Shown one piece after another: positions 1 through 13,471 of a stretch of 64,000 bases of DNA; position 1 is the stretch's first letter; each line of letters opens with the position of its first letter. Source of the stretch: Chrysaora quinquecirrha (lineage: Eukaryota; Cnidaria; Scyphozoa; Semaeostomeae; Pelagiidae); contig JACTAT010000049.1 of the NCBI GenBank assembly GCA_014526335.1, positions 2,540,258 through 2,604,257 of the forward strand, in the 5' to 3' direction. The notes beneath the pieces are model-generated. The model was given only the letters and a program-made list of their open reading frames with translations, did not search any database and was not told the origin of the DNA. The translations under genes and the position numbers were made by a program.

Positions 1-1009
1 TTTGATCGCAATTTTATTACATATTGACAATATTCATTGCCTGTTATGACATGCATATGTGCTTAAAGGGGTTGGGCTTGATATCATAATTCAACACAAA
101 ATTGTTAAAATAATAACAAATATTAAAATGATATTCATGTATCAAATTCCATACATGTTTTAAACAAACAAATTTTATGTAAAATTGATAACTAAAAATT
201 AATGTTTGACTTTCTGCACAAACTTATCTTGAGATCTGAGAGAATTCCTCCAGTTATTTACTGTTTTGAAACTTTACCTCATGCATGTTCAATTCTGGGT
301 GAATTCATTGTTTTCTTGTTGCTCTCCTAGAAAGTTAAAAGTACAAAACCATTGTCAGTTTTTTCCATGTTTAAGTATCCACTTCATTATATTTGTTAAA
401 AATACTTATTTTGTTAAAAATACTTACTTGTAGATTGCATATCTTTTTTCTATGAAACCAATCCTGCCAGATTAACAGTAAATACTACTTTTGGCTGCCC
501 AGCAAAGGAAACGCAAACCACGAGCTTCTCCCCATGAGGTTGATGTCTATTTCGTTGTCCATTTCTGCAGCACACGCAACAAGAATGGGCCTAAAATTCA
601 AACATGGAATGCTTGAGAGAGAAAGCAATTACATGTTTTAAAATGACAGATAACCCATAAAAAGCCAATTTTCCCAGAGATAACGACTGAATTTTGGATA
701 AGTTGAAGGTTTCCTCTAAATAAGGATGATTATTTGGTGATGGATATAGGTGTGGATTTTTTTTCTATTAAACTCAGATAAATAGTCATAACATGGATGC
801 CGTTATGAATTAGATTTGATTTGTGGTTACAGATTTGGACACAGATTATGATTGAATATTCGGTTCAAAATCTTTTTAGCCCGTTTCGGGCTATATTTTG
901 TGTTTTTGTACTCCCTGGTAATCCTGTTGAGGTGATTTCCAGGAAAGTGTTATGGAGCTCTAAGTCTGATGCATTTTGAGCCCAATAATGTTGACATAGG
1001 GGTTCTTTG
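1..1009. other. Non-coding, no gene seen
   Basis: AT-rich sequence with no open frame that resembles a protein and no clear repeat border. It may be intron or intergenic DNA of a gene lying to the left. Confidence 0.5.
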
Positions 1010-1340
1010 CAGCCCATGTCATCGGGTCTAATAAATATTGAAAATTGGGTCCCATGAAACTGGCCAATTTATCATGGAAAAGTCGGCCCGATGTAACCTT
1101 TTATTCTGAGATTAATCGGGTCGAAATATAGGGTCCTATAATTGTGTATAAATCGGCCCGATATATGGAGCTCAATAATGACTAAAAACACGGCCGGATA
1201 TATTAACCTCTTTGCCTGGTTCAATATCGGGCCCTATAAATAACCGGCCAATTATCGGGCCCTATAAACAACCAAGTAATTATCAGGCCCAATAAACAAC
1301 CGATTAATTATGGAGCCCAATACATACCAATTGTCTTATT
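1010..1340. repeat. Degenerate GGGCCC-centred short repeats
   Basis: Several imperfect copies of a roughly 30-bp unit whose core reads like ATCGGGCCCTATAAA followed by an AACCGGCCAATTA-like stretch. The last copies, from about 1210, are the most regular. Copies diverge strongly, so this is an old tandem or subterminal repeat cluster. No terminal inverted repeats or target duplication were found around it. Confidence 0.5.
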
Positions 1341-2021
1341 GTCCAATTGTCATAATTGACACATAATGACCCGCATCATGCGATAATAATGACATAACTG
1401 ATAAGGTTGCATGGTATTGTCTGATGGTCAGACACATTTCTATGGTCAGACCTGTCCATTGTTCGCTTTATAAACCGGAGCGCTGCAGTTAGAGAAGCAC
1501 AATATCTACTAAAGGAAATAAAAGAAAAGAACAAGCAGATTAACATTGCTGCAATGTGTGCGGGGAAATCTGACCGTTAGATTTCACTTCACTTCTGCTT
1601 TCCTTACTCAGCAATCAATGTATTTGTCTGGTATTCAGTCTGTCTCAAGTTTCATAGGTCAGCCCGCTCGTTGTTCCGATATTTTATATTCTGCTACAAA
1701 GCTGTGCTTCATGTTGAAATATCCCTTTGTTTGCCATTGTTAATCAGTTTGATGACTTGTTTTACAGCCTGCATTGCTGCACCAATAGTAGCAACACAGG
1801 ATTTAACGAAGAACATAATAACACGAGAAAAGAATGCAGAAAAGACAACGAAGGAACTAAAGGAACTAGGAACTAGGTAGTAAAGGGATAGTAATTCTTT
1901 ATAATATATTTCTATTTCTATAATCTTGTATTTGAAGAATGTTTTTAGCCTTGTTCTTAGATGTCTTTGGAAATGATTGTGATTGGTTATGTTATGTCTT
2001 ACTTTATAAATAAAATACAAT

Positions 2022-2371
2022 CTTTTTTTATAAGAACCAGGAAATTGCGATTAAGGCTGGCTGTTCTAAAAATTTTGCCGTTTTTAAGCCTGAAATGTTC
2101 TTAATCTGTTCTTCATTCCTTGGTTACTTAGATATCTATACTTTTAATAAATGTCTACGGTGGTACTAGGTTTGTGTGAAAATGCAGCAGTCTTGTCTAT
2201 TTCTTTGTTTGCTTGCTTTTTTACGTTCAGTCTGACTGTCTTACTTTCATATTTAGCTGATATTCTTAGGGTTTTTGACAAGGCCAGCCTCAGCTTCTTC
2301 TTATTTTGTTCTTAAAATCTGGATGAAATCCAGGCTCGTGTTCTTATAAAATTGTCCTTATAAAAAAAAAG
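2022..2371. mobile_element. Candidate MITE with TTTTTTATAAG termini
   Basis: The left edge reads TTTTTTTATAAGAACCAGG and the right edge, reversed, reads TTTTTTTTATAAGGAC with a further ATAAGAACACGAGCCTGG. The inverted similarity suggests a small non-autonomous element. The termini are low complexity and no target duplication is clear, so the call is weak. Confidence 0.3.
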
Positions 2372-3246
2372 AGTGTAATACTAGAAATTTGTGGATCGTT
2401 TTTCTGGTTTTCTTTACTGTCGTACTGCCAAGAACATTGATCTCTTTACAGATTACGTCTATACAACTAAAAACATGACGATACTTCATTGGCCTAGCTA
2501 ACACTCTTGCACCTGACGGACGTAATAGAACGATTGACCGCTAAACCTATCTATCTCTTTTCTCAGTCACCTGTCTTGGCTCTCTAATTTTTTTATCACT
2601 TAAATATTTTTATAAATTTATAATAAAACTTTTGATAATTACCCATTTGATCATCATTTCTCTATCATCATTATGATTATGTGAACAATCTTTATTACCA
2701 TCACATGCACATCTTTCACATCATAATGTGTCACTGTGAAGCATTACCCTTACCACACATCATATTTCACCGCCCTTAATTCAAACATCTTCTGTATATA
2801 ATGTAATGTAATTTTTCATTTTATAACAATCTGTAGAAGCCTTGCTTGGCAAGGCGAAATATTGGTAACATTTTTAATATTCTCATAATGTTGTGTCCTG
2901 AGTTTATATGTTTCCTCATAAAGTTTCTTCATAGACCCTTTTTCATCTGTGCCGAAATTAGGATACTACCATCTGTTATTTTATCCAAAAGGGCGTCTCC
3001 TCGCATTCTAAAGGGAATTCTCCGACATTCTAAATAGCGTGGTCCCAAAAAATTTTCTGGGGGGAAAACCCCCCTACACCAAAATTTAGCTCGCTTCGCT
3101 CCCCAATTCATCCATGTGACTTGCTACACATACTCTAATCTAATATCTTTACTCAAATATTCATCTTGGAAGTTTGCAACATATAAAAAAAACAGCATAT
3201 ACTTTATAATACTATATCATCAGCGTCAGTAGCAGTATTACTAATA

Positions 3247-3872
3247 AGAGGGTCCAGATGGGGGGTCAACAAAATAGTTAACTTCAAACAATTTCATTAA
3301 ATAACAGTTAACACTGCACAGATAATCTACCATTTATGAAAGGACAATGACTTGGTTTTACAAAATCCTGCCACATTTTTCCATTTTAGAGGTTGCTGGT
3401 TAACTTTTTCATGATTTCATCCACGGATGCACGATTGTGATTATAGTGGTGATAAATAACCTTCATGTTGATGATGATGATCATCATTATGATGATACTG
3501 ATAATCATGTTCATGGTTCTGATCATCATGATTATGGTGATGACAATGACTGCTTGATTGATTGACGACTTTGATGATGATGACGAAAACGATGAAGTTG
3601 ATGATGATTATGATTGTGACAGTGTTGATGATGATGATACTATTGGTGGAGATGATAGTGATGATGATTATGATGATAATGATTATGATTTTGCCATTAT
3701 TGATGATGATGATGATGATAATGAAGAAGAAAATGATGAAACATACTTTGTAACTCTTAAATCTCTAAAAAATTTTTATAACAGCTAACTCTTAAATTTT
3801 TCCCTCTATAACACTTAACTGTTCAGAAATTTGTCCAATAACACTTAACGCTAAACCCCATCTGGACCCTCT
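3247..3872. mobile_element. MITE (626 bp) carrying a GAT microsatellite
   Basis: Perfect 17-bp terminal inverted repeats, AGAGGGTCCAGATGGGG at the left and its reverse complement at the right end. The flanks repeat AATA on both sides, or CTAATA if the right end is trimmed by two bases, as a likely target duplication. Subterminal stretches with AGTTAAC / CACTTAAC motifs are also inverted. There is no transposase. The centre is filled by a GAT repeat. The superfamily is not recognised. Confidence 0.75.
3465..3745. repeat. GAT/ATGATG microsatellite
   Basis: Long interrupted (GAT)n tract inside the MITE above. The apparent Asp-rich and Met-rich open frames here are translations of the microsatellite and not genes. 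Confidence 0.9.
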
Positions 3873-4132
3873 AATAACAAGAGATGCAAAGCAGACAAAG
3901 GGCAGAGCGATCAGGTGCCATGAAATGCAGCTGCATTGCCTTGCTCTATCCATATAGATAAATGAATTGGGACCTTCATCGTTACTACTCTTTTCAAAGA
4001 AAGGGCGCATCACCAAAAATTACAAATATCATACAACATATCTTATGTACAGCCAAGGGAGCTTTACCTGTTTACGTTAACAAGTTCCTAGGAATTTTCT
4101 TGGTCTCATTCTCCAACAAAGGCATTCAACTC

Positions 4133-4171
4133 CACCTGTGGGAGCGGTAGGGCAAAATTGCTCCACAGGTG
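4133..4171. repeat. Perfect-arm hairpin
   Basis: CACCTGTGGGAGC is followed after about 14 bases by GCTCCACAGGTG, which pairs over about 12 bp with one bulged G. No flanking gene is seen, and function is unknown. Confidence 0.55.
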
Positions 4172-7100
4172 AGACAATGAAAGGTGCTAGCGAGGCATTT
4201 CCACGTACTTTTGCATGATACAAAATTGCCTTGTGGACCTACACATCGACAGCTTGTGACTGTACAGCAAAGTTATATTTGGTACCAGAGCTGGATTTCC
4301 GTTCTCTATGACCAGCCGTCGGAGCTTTTCTAGGTTACCATTTCAGGAACAATCAAAAAAGATAACGGTTGTAGAGTAAATATACCTATACAGATCTTCC
4401 AGTTCTACATGGTGGCGTTGCCGTATATACAACACGCACTTCTTTTATAAGCAACCAAGATGTAAAAGGGCTTAAACTTTAAGCAACGAATAGTACCACA
4501 GGAAAAAAGGCTAACCAACAATTTAAATTTTAAATCGAGGATTGATCAAAATAGGAGCTATTTCCTTTCATTTGCAAATGCCGTCAAGAACTCGCATATC
4601 AACGGAGTATCTTTACGTAATGTATTTCTTTGTGAGGGGTGTCCGTCTAACTTTCAGTACAAAATCTCTATATGGTAACAATAAGTGATGTTATTTATAG
4701 TACTTCTTTGCTGTTCTAGCGTTACCCTTTTTATTAAGATACCTGGCTCGAGGACCAGTTCTAAAAGTGTCTTAATTTTTGGCGCAATTTTAGTTTCAAA
4801 AGTTTCTTAACAGTTTCTGAATTTAATTCAAATAAATTGCAGTAAAAACGATAAAAAAATGAATATAGCAAGCAAATTATTAATATTATTGTATTGCAAA
4901 GTAAAGAATAAGCTATGCTTGTGCGAGAGGTCGCACGGAAATGCTTGAGAATTGATTACTACGTCCACACATGTTAAATGAGTATGCTGGAAAACTGACA
5001 CGAAAATTTCTTAAGTTTCTTAACTCCTTCCTCCTAGTTAACAAAGTTTCTTAACTTTTGGGCTGTCCAGTTCTCCGCTTTCTTATGAAAGAAAAAAGTG
5101 TTTGTTGCATAAAAAGCTATAGGAAAACTCCAAATTTTGCTGTTTTCCTAGCCTCTATACCATTCTTAGGGTAGAAAAACAGTTTCAATCAAGCAAATAC
5201 AGTACTAAGCAACTGTTGCTGCTAAAAGGTTGACATAAGAGGGCCAAAAATGAGCAACTTTTTGAACTAGACCCAAGCGAAGTTGCTTATAAAAAAACTT
5301 CCTGCAATAAGTATTTAGTATTTCATCTTTAGCTTATTTGCTGTTAGTCTTCCCGCTGATTCGTAGACATAACGTTTTCTTTTGCTTTTGTTTTTTAAGA
5401 GTTGGTTTGCACTGGTTAAGTTTTAAACTTAGCCAATGGGGGGGGTTATGGTCACGGACGGAGTGTACCATTGTGGTCTGTGTGGGGAAAGAAGGGTTTC
5501 TGGGGAGCCCCCGTCTAAAGTTATACCTCCACCCATACTGCTTTGCACGACGAAGCAAGGAAGTGAATCTGATTGAGTCAATAAAGTAAAGGAAATTATT
5601 GGATTAATGCGACAAAAAATAACATTAGAACTTTTGATAGGCCAAGGGAACTTAAAACGGGGTTACCAACAACCAGGAAACCACCAAACCTCTTAAGGAC
5701 TTAAACTCGTCTTGGGTTTACATCCTTCCACCTTTTCGCGGACCTGTTTTTGGCAGAAGCAAGTGCTACTACTCGTCCCTGTCCAGAGGCATTGAGACAT
5801 AGAAAATAGATTTATTGATAAGTAAAACAACCTTTCTCCTTTGGTATTTATAAAGCAATTTTTTCAATCCTCTACTTTCGATTGAAAAGTGTCTGAGTCT
5901 GCGCGCAGGCTAGGTTCTCCTTTAAGGTTCTGAAGGAGTTAAGAGCCACACCACACACAGACAGATTAGTTCAGTCATGCACGGGTTTATATTCAAAATC
6001 AATACTGTTTTGCTTTACGCACGTTATAAGGGAAAAAACTTATGCAGAGAACTACACGTGGTTAACATATTTCTAATCAATAATATGGAACTCATATTGA
6101 CTTGTATGCTACGATGCTACAAATGCTGATATAGTATGTACTGTAACTAAAGTAATAATAACACTAAAGGCCACAGTCAACTGTCAAAGAAATAAAATTA
6201 GTGACATGATTAGCCAATAAATCGTTAAAAAAGTTTACAACTTATCTATCGATGAATGCAATTTTCACGTTTACTTCAATGAAAATACATTATTCAATGA
6301 ATTGAATGTAATCAATTTCTGGCTCCCGCTTCTCCTTATCGCTTTAATGTTTTAATTAAAGCTTTTGCGAGAAGACTCCTTAGCAATATCATTCGCTTGT
6401 TTTTTTTCAGCGACATCTTATCATCTTGTTTATGGAATAATTATGTGGGCGATTGTTTGTATATACATATCATTTCATTTCATTTCATAGCTACGAAAAC
6501 GATGTCAATATAAAACTTATTGACGAACCGCAATTTGCTCGCCGTAAACAAACCTTTATTAAAATTTATAATTTGATTTGTGCAAATCGGAATAATTACG
6601 CCCTTCGCACTTATTTGTAAAATAGTACCTATTTGCTTGTAAAATCAAAACGCCATTACCATTGTGTTTGCAGTGGGCGCTTAGTGCACGTTAGGTGTAT
6701 CCATTAAGAGGGGCTTGGGGGCATGCTCCTCTGGAAAATGTTTCCAAATACAATCTCCAAATTGGCTTAGAATAGCTGTTTTTCATATGAGTTACAGTAT
6801 TTATTTGTTCATCCGACCTCTACTTTATCTGGGCTTCGATTTGGTCCTTCAAGGGTTTTAGCTTATGAAACGATTATTCAGCAAAAATTGTATTTTTCTA
6901 TGCACACACAACTCGCTCATTATCATATAGTGAGCAAATCAATGATTTAGTGTTTCAAAAGAATTTTTGTTTAGGAAAACTTGTTAAAAATATTCTTTTC
7001 TGTTTCTAACTGGTTTTTGTTAGGGTTGTATATTTTTCATACTGTTTGTAAGGATATTCAATATTCAAGGAATTTCAACGGAGATCACAAGGGCTTTTAT

Positions 7101-7724
7101 TTCTTTCTGGAGAAAGAAATACAATAACAATTCTATTTGTTCTCAGATCAACAAAATAACTAGGACCCCGACCAAACCCTCCGCTCTACACACCTGCCTA
7201 TTAGTCTTTCAGATGAGTTGAGTGCAATCTTTCTCTTCACGGAGAGCAACAACAGAGTGCACCCAGGAGGACCAAACGAAAGGGGCATGGGGATGGACAC
7301 ATTTATAACCATGAAAAATAGCCGCATTAAAATTTTTCAATCCCACGGTTCCATTGGGATAGCTCCAGTTCTCAAAGCTAATGAAATCTCTTCGTGGATG
7401 CCGTTTTTTATCAAATTAACCCCTTCTCTTTAAAGGTTGTTAATTTGATGAACATAGGGCCCATCTCGAATAAACGCCCCATGGAATTGTTAAGAAATTT
7501 TTCTGACGCCCATCCCTTTTCAACACCTCTGTTGCAATAAAAGCCCCTCTGGAATCACCTCTCATTGGGCGTTTATGCTTAGCATGCAGACGGGGGTCGG
7601 TTGTTAAACAGGTAGCAGCCTCACAGCTTCTTCCCAATTCCATAATGCATTGAATTTAAAACTACATCTTCACTGCTATTGTAGAACATAAAACAATCTG
7701 AGTTTCGTTCGCGAAAGAATCAAA
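4172..7724. other. Non-coding, no gene seen
   Basis: About 3.5 kb without a supported gene. Small TTTCTTAAC-like repeats occur near 4750-5060 and a CATTTCATTTCATTTC microsatellite near 6468-6490. Open frames of 60-85 codons here show no family signal and no splice context. Confidence 0.5.
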
Positions 7725-9589
7725 ATGGATGATACAACACAAATTATAAGAAATATTAAGAAAGTACGAAAAGAAGCCCAATTGTTGTTGCGTCAGCAAA
7801 ATGAACCCACTGTTCCAGAACTAGAACATATGGGAGCTAGACTGTACGCTGCAAGCAATGCCCTAAGAAGCCTCAAAGCCATGGTAGTTGGTCAGCATGC
7901 GAGCCAATCCGAATATGAAGACAAGCGTCATCTAGTCGAGAAAATGAAAGAATCTGAAATGAAACTTATGGACTTATCAGATTCAATCGAAGATGTCATT
8001 GCTGCCAAGGAAAGGAAAAATAAATTTGCCATTGACGAGGTTTTCACTTGGGCACAAGGCAGACCAAAAAAGAATATTCAAATTGACCAACTCGAATCCA
8101 TGTTAGTACTTGGATATTCATTGGTTTCAGTTGCAAAGATTTTCGGTAAGTTTCGGCATGTTTCGGCCTTGTATCTTAATAACACAGGTTGCTTTTGTGC
8201 TTGGATTCCATTAACTAATATTATAGTTCCTTTCAGCAATGAAATACCGTAAAATATTAAGACCACTTGTAGCTCCTCATCCTGATATAACATAGTTAGT
8301 GGATTTGTAACAAGCTCCAATTTCTCTACTTCTCTCCACATAGGGGTAAGTGTGGCAACAATAAAGAGGAGAAAAGACTATTTTGGTTTATTATCCGAAA
8401 GAGAAAAAACAGACATCACCGATGATGAACTGGATAGACATGTAGACCTTGCAGTATGTCGACAGCCTCTTTGTGGTATCACAATGATTCAAGCTGAATT
8501 GCGAAGCAAAGGATTATGGGTATCGCGCAACAGAGTTCGGGAATCAATGATGCGACTAGATGAGGTCTTGGTTACCGCTAACGTCAGAGCTGGTATTCAT
8601 CGCCGTACTTACAAGGTTGCCGCACCAAATTCCTTATGGCACCTGGACAGCAATTTAAAACTAACTAAGTATGAAAATTTATACCTGTTCACATTATATC
8701 ACATGTTAATCTAATTTTATAACACAACAATAACATACCATGTTAATTATAAACCATGACAAGGCCGCATGGCATTGTAAACTGGGTTTGTTAGTAGTGT
8801 TCTTTTCATCTATTTAGGAAATTTGGAATTGTCATACATGGAGCCATTGATGGCTTCTCAAGAAAGATTTTGTATCTTCAAGCAGCAGATTACAAGCTGG
8901 CATCAACAGTGGAAAAATGCTTCCTGTCAGCTGTGCGTGAATATGGATGGCCAACAAGAATCAGAACAGACAAAGGTGGAGAAAATGAAAAGGTTGGTGA
9001 ATTAATTGCTAGAGGCAGGCCGACTGTCAACAATGCACATCTTGTTGGATCTTCTGTGCACAATCAGCGAATTGAGCGCCTTTGGGTTGATGTCCGACAC
9101 TGTGTTACCCAGCTATTCATAGACTTGTATGACGAACTAGTCTCTTGCGGGGAATACAACAAAGATAACACCCTTGACATGTTTTGCGCGAGACAGTGTT
9201 TTATTCCAAGCATAAATAAGCGCCTGAGCACATTCACAGTGCAGTGGAATAACCACAACATAGCCACTGAGCATCAAAGAACGCCAAACCAGCTATATGT
9301 TGAAGGTACATTGCTGAATGCCAGAAGTGAATTGCCAGAAACAAATGACATCTTAACCAGAGGAGATCCAGCTGATGTGGAGCAGATGTATGGCGTTGCT
9401 GGTAGTGTCGCTTTGATGGAATTGGAGGAGGATGATGAGATTGTCCCTGTATCTGCTATTGATCTTTCCCATGCACAGCTATTGCAAGTTTCACAAATAG
9501 TTTCTTCAAGCAGTGAACATGAGTTAGATTTAAACCTTAATCGTGAAACATATTTTAAATTGAGAAGGTATCTTCGACGTGTCTTTTAA
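7725..9589 (+). CDS. Integrase-like DDE transposase, three exons, intact
   Basis: The coding exons are inferred as 7725-8145, 8344-8668 and 8818-9589, giving about 505 residues with all junctions in phase (GTAAG and GTATG donors, TAG acceptors). The first 140 residues are charged and helical, probably a coiled coil. A helix-turn-helix-like region follows, ending in an RSKGLWVSRNRV stretch, and then the catalytic RNase-H fold. Visible catalytic residues are D242 in WHLDSN, D300 in IRTDKGGEN and E335 in NQRIERLW, a DDE triad with 34 residues between the last two, as in retroviral-type integrases. The core resembles the transposase at 32077-33852 (shared IHG-IDGFSRK motif). The acidic tail is probably regulatory. 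No terminal repeats were recognised around it, so it could be a domesticated or an old element-borne copy. Nothing in it is broken. Confidence 0.85.
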
Positions 9590-11946
9590 AGCTGGTAATA
9601 ATGTTTTTTCTACCGGGGAGGGGTATTTCATTGTTAAAAACACTAGAAGTGCTACCCAGGTTTTCCAAACCCATCCATGCCTATGATTAAGATTTGTTAC
9701 CCAGATGGACCCATGTATAGAGAGAAAAAGAGATTTTATAGATAATTGCAGCAAAATCAAATTATGTCATGCAAGTTATGCTCAGCGCTTTCCTGAGACA
9801 ACTCCAAAGAAGGCCAAAAGGTGTTTTTCCACTATTAACTAATATGAATAACACTAATTTGTGCCCCTTGAATAATTCCAAATTCCCTATTCAAGAGTCA
9901 GGGAAATTTTGTTGTATCCGACACTACAAGCACTAGGACAGTGAAACTTTTTACCTAGATTACGTTTTGGATGCTTAATACCATTTTAGCATTGACAACT
10001 CAATCTCTTAAACTTTCAATCTTGTCAGCTTTTCATTTAAAAGGTCTATAATCAGATATTCATCAGCAGCCCATGTCATATCATATTTATAAATTATAAT
10101 AACCCATGAACGAATAGAGATTGTTTACAAAGGCGAAACCCATACGTAGGGAAATTGGTGCCCCAAAATGTAACCCATTCTTGTAGCACTTATAGTAAAT
10201 TGAACAATAATGTAAATAACCCCTCCCAGATTTAATACCGTAAATTCTGTGTACCATCACAGGTAGGCAAACAATTTATGCTGTAATTCTGTAAACACTT
10301 CGATGAGGCGGACGCCATCGACAATGCTGGACTTTGTCCTTTGCAAATCATTCTTGCAGGAAGTTGATTATCAATGCATAACTCCGGACGACGGCCTGTT
10401 GTCTTTTGGAATTCTGTAAAGCATGTCCAAGTATGTGTAACAGTAACATTGTGGTTCAGGATGGGGTCAACTGAACAAAGGCCTACTCTGCTGTAGGCTT
10501 TCCTTCGACTCCTAAGAAAACGCTATTCTTTTGTCAGCTACAGCTGTCGCTACTTGTAATGAATGAAGTATACCTTTGCTTTTAGATAGCAAAATTACAT
10601 GTCCTCGTTGTTACATTTGCGATGTAGATATCAGGCGACCAAAAATTCTGCCATAACGTTTGCCTTAGATAGATGCCCTGCCTGGTTGGTTGATGATATT
10701 TAGTATGTTCCAAACCTGACATCCTGCGTGAGAATGTACTGCCTCTTTCCCATGATCTTCAATTTGGGCAATTTCTGAGTGCAGCTGGACAGATTGCATT
10801 TTACCTCCATGCATTGAAGTGAATTTTATATATAAACGCAATGCATCATAGTCGAATGCCCCCGATGCAACGCAATACCATCATTTGTGGAATCTTCCAT
10901 TTGATGACCTAATGTTCAGAGTGGAACTTTGCATTCACAAGCTGCAGTACATTTCTGTCCAGGTGGTTATTATTAACGAGTCCCTGTTCTGAGCGACACT
11001 ATATCTTTATCAGTTTGGCCTAGGGAGCGTTCCCGTTATGGAGTGACTGTCTTATTTCTGTTATTTTTAATAATGTTTTATTTAATAGATGACTTCACCG
11101 TTCTTCATAAACTTCACTGCTTCATCTTGCTTTTTATGTCTGAGTATTAGCTAGCCGTTGTGTCGTGTATTAGCAATACTATGTTCAGTTTGGAAATTAT
11201 GAAATAAAATGATTCTATTATTCCTTCACTGCTAAGCGATTTTCTATTTCACGTGCTCCAATATTGAACACGCATTTCTAGTAGTCAGTTAAACTGGGTC
11301 AGCAGTCGGGTAAATGTGTCAGTTTAATTCTTCTTAGCGCTGAATCTGAATTCATCCTCTCATCAGTCAATGAGCAAGGTTTTTGGGAAAAGAGACAGCA
11401 TCTCTTAATCATACACACAGCTTAAGCAAACAGTTACATAGGTTGTTACAGTATTCCACGCAATTCTAAAAACTTTTTCCAACTGCTGTCATTGACTTGA
11501 CATTTCCAATTGACTTGACATTGATTTTTTAAAAAACAAAAATTGCCAAAGCAAACTTCCACTCCACTGGACCTAGCCTTGGCCCAGAAAAATGTTGTAC
11601 AGTTCCCGCCAAATATTAGCCTCTCTTTACAAAAAATGTTGTCCTTTCATCATTAAGAGGCTAAGGAAAAAGCAGATCAGGGCAACAAGCAACAGCAAAA
11701 ACAGAATTCTGTTGGGGCAAAGCAAGCAATCGTTTCTGGTTTGCAGAATTTGTAGTACTTGTACCCAAAAAAGTTTTTGTAGCGCATGTAATGAAAGCAA
11801 GTTAACAGTTGGAGTATCATGCTTCCTCTCTGCAAAAGTTACATTGAACTCCGTAAGATTGTTTATTTTTGCTGTTGACAGAGTATGTATCTAGGTACCC
11901 TATAGGTAGTGTGGCACCTAAACGTGGCTGAAGGTTAAGTTAAGAA
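9590..11946. other. Non-coding, no gene seen
   Basis: No open frame with a recognisable family. The 100-codon frame near 11592-11894 has no homology that I recognise, and its Cys and Ser content looks random. Possible 3' region of the upstream transposase gene. Confidence 0.45.
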
Positions 11947-12392
11947 TAGGGTCGTCGCTATGGTGGGGGGTGTGGGGGGTGTGACACCCCCCCGGGCAAG
12001 TCTTCTGTTGGCAAATTTGAGAAGAACGGGATCAACTTATACAGTGTATACAAGAATCAAACTGGCAAATGATTACAATGTTGTTGTTCAACAGCTGAAA
12101 AGGTTGTGTTTCACAGCATTTTAGAGTTCAAAGTTCCAAAATTTTTCCGGGGGAGTATGCCCCCGGACCCCTCTTGCATGTGGGTCCCCCATTTCTATAT
12201 GATGTTCTATGATTCAGGCATAATATTCCTGGCCTGACAATGGTTTGCAAAGCATGGGAAACAAAAAGAAATTCGTGAAGGAAAGAGCAACAGCCAAGCC
12301 ACACCCATCTCTAAAAGGCCACGCCCATTTTGTCGGCAGAATGCCGAGCTACACCCCCCCCCCCTGGTCGTTGAGTCCTAGCGACGGCCCTG
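11947..12392. mobile_element. hAT-type non-autonomous element with 8-bp TSD
   Basis: The left end reads TAGGGTCGTCGCTATGG and the right end, reversed, CAGGGCCGTCGCTAGGA, the familiar hAT-type terminus. The element is bracketed by a perfect 8-bp duplication GTTAAGAA at 11939-11946 and 12393-12400. It is 446 bp, has no coding capacity, and holds poly-C/poly-G tracts just inside each end. Confidence 0.92.
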
Positions 12393-13001
12393 GTTAAGAA
12401 CAGTGAAATATACAAACTCTTGTTATTATGTGTGAAGTTGACTCCTTTTTAGGATATCTCTGACTCTAGAAAACACCCCTGATTTTGAAAATTTCTGTCC
12501 TAGATTCCTATGAGATCTGGCACCCTTTCTCAGAGATTTTGGGAAGGCACATGGTATATAAGTTCTTATGGAAGTGGACCCGCTGGGTATTGGAGATACA
12601 AAGGAAAGCAGAAGATGAAAACGATGGATAAATACACCAATCAACAAAAATCATTAGAGCTAATTTATTGAACATCATCACATGAATATAAAATGGTGCA
12701 TTGTCGTACGTGAGTATTAAAAATTCAACGAACAAGCAATAATCTAACTAAACAAAAAGTCAAATAATGTAGCTGTAGCTAAACAGTTACAACAACACTA
12801 AAATTCAATATAATAACAAATTGCTGAAATACACACTTAAAAATCTAACTCCGCAATCTCTGAACTGTAACCCAATCATAAATATATACAATAATTAACT
12901 AAGCAGTGATACAACAAGCCTAAATTTATAAAATCTCCTCCTATCAATGTGAAAGTCTAATCATCGTCATGGTCTATTGCAAGGACATTTGCTATTGGCA
13001 A

Positions 13002-13333
13002 TGAGGGGCAAATCACTGATTTAAAATCACGTACACTTTCAAGATTAATTAAAAATTAATTAAATTAATCACAAAATAATCAAGTTAATCACAAAATAAT
13101 CAAAATAATCACAAATTAATAAAATAATCACAAACTAATCAAATAAATATTAAGATAACCAAATAAATCATAAAATAATCAAAATAAAATCACATACACT
13201 TTCAAGATTAATTATAGAGAAATCATATTAATCACGGAAAATCACATAAATCACAAATTAATCACATTAATCACAAAAAAATAACCCCTGATTAAAAATC
13301 ACGTACACTTTCTAGGGAGTGATTTGCCCCTCG
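13002..13333. mobile_element. MITE with GAGGGGCAAATCACT termini and 8-bp TSD
   Basis: The inverted ends GAGGGGCAAATCACT / AGTGATTTGCCCCTC are preceded by T on the left and followed by G on the right. The perfect duplication ATTGGCAA occurs at 12994-13001 and 13334-13341. The AT-rich interior is made of repeated AATCACAAAATAATC units, and a second inner copy of ATCACGTACACTTTC sits near each end, in direct orientation. The 8-bp duplication suggests hAT-like mobilisation. Confidence 0.88.
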
Positions 13334-13471
13334 ATTGGCAACATGCATGTAAACTTACTACACACCAATTTTTAAGGAAATACCTAGTACACAAGGATTA
13401 CACAAGTTTGCTAACATTTACACACGAGTAAAGTGTACTAATTTTACCCAAACAGTGAACTGAATACATAC

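Noticed and set aside
3558..3788. Asp-rich and Met-rich open frames
   Set aside because: They are translations of a GAT microsatellite in two frames.
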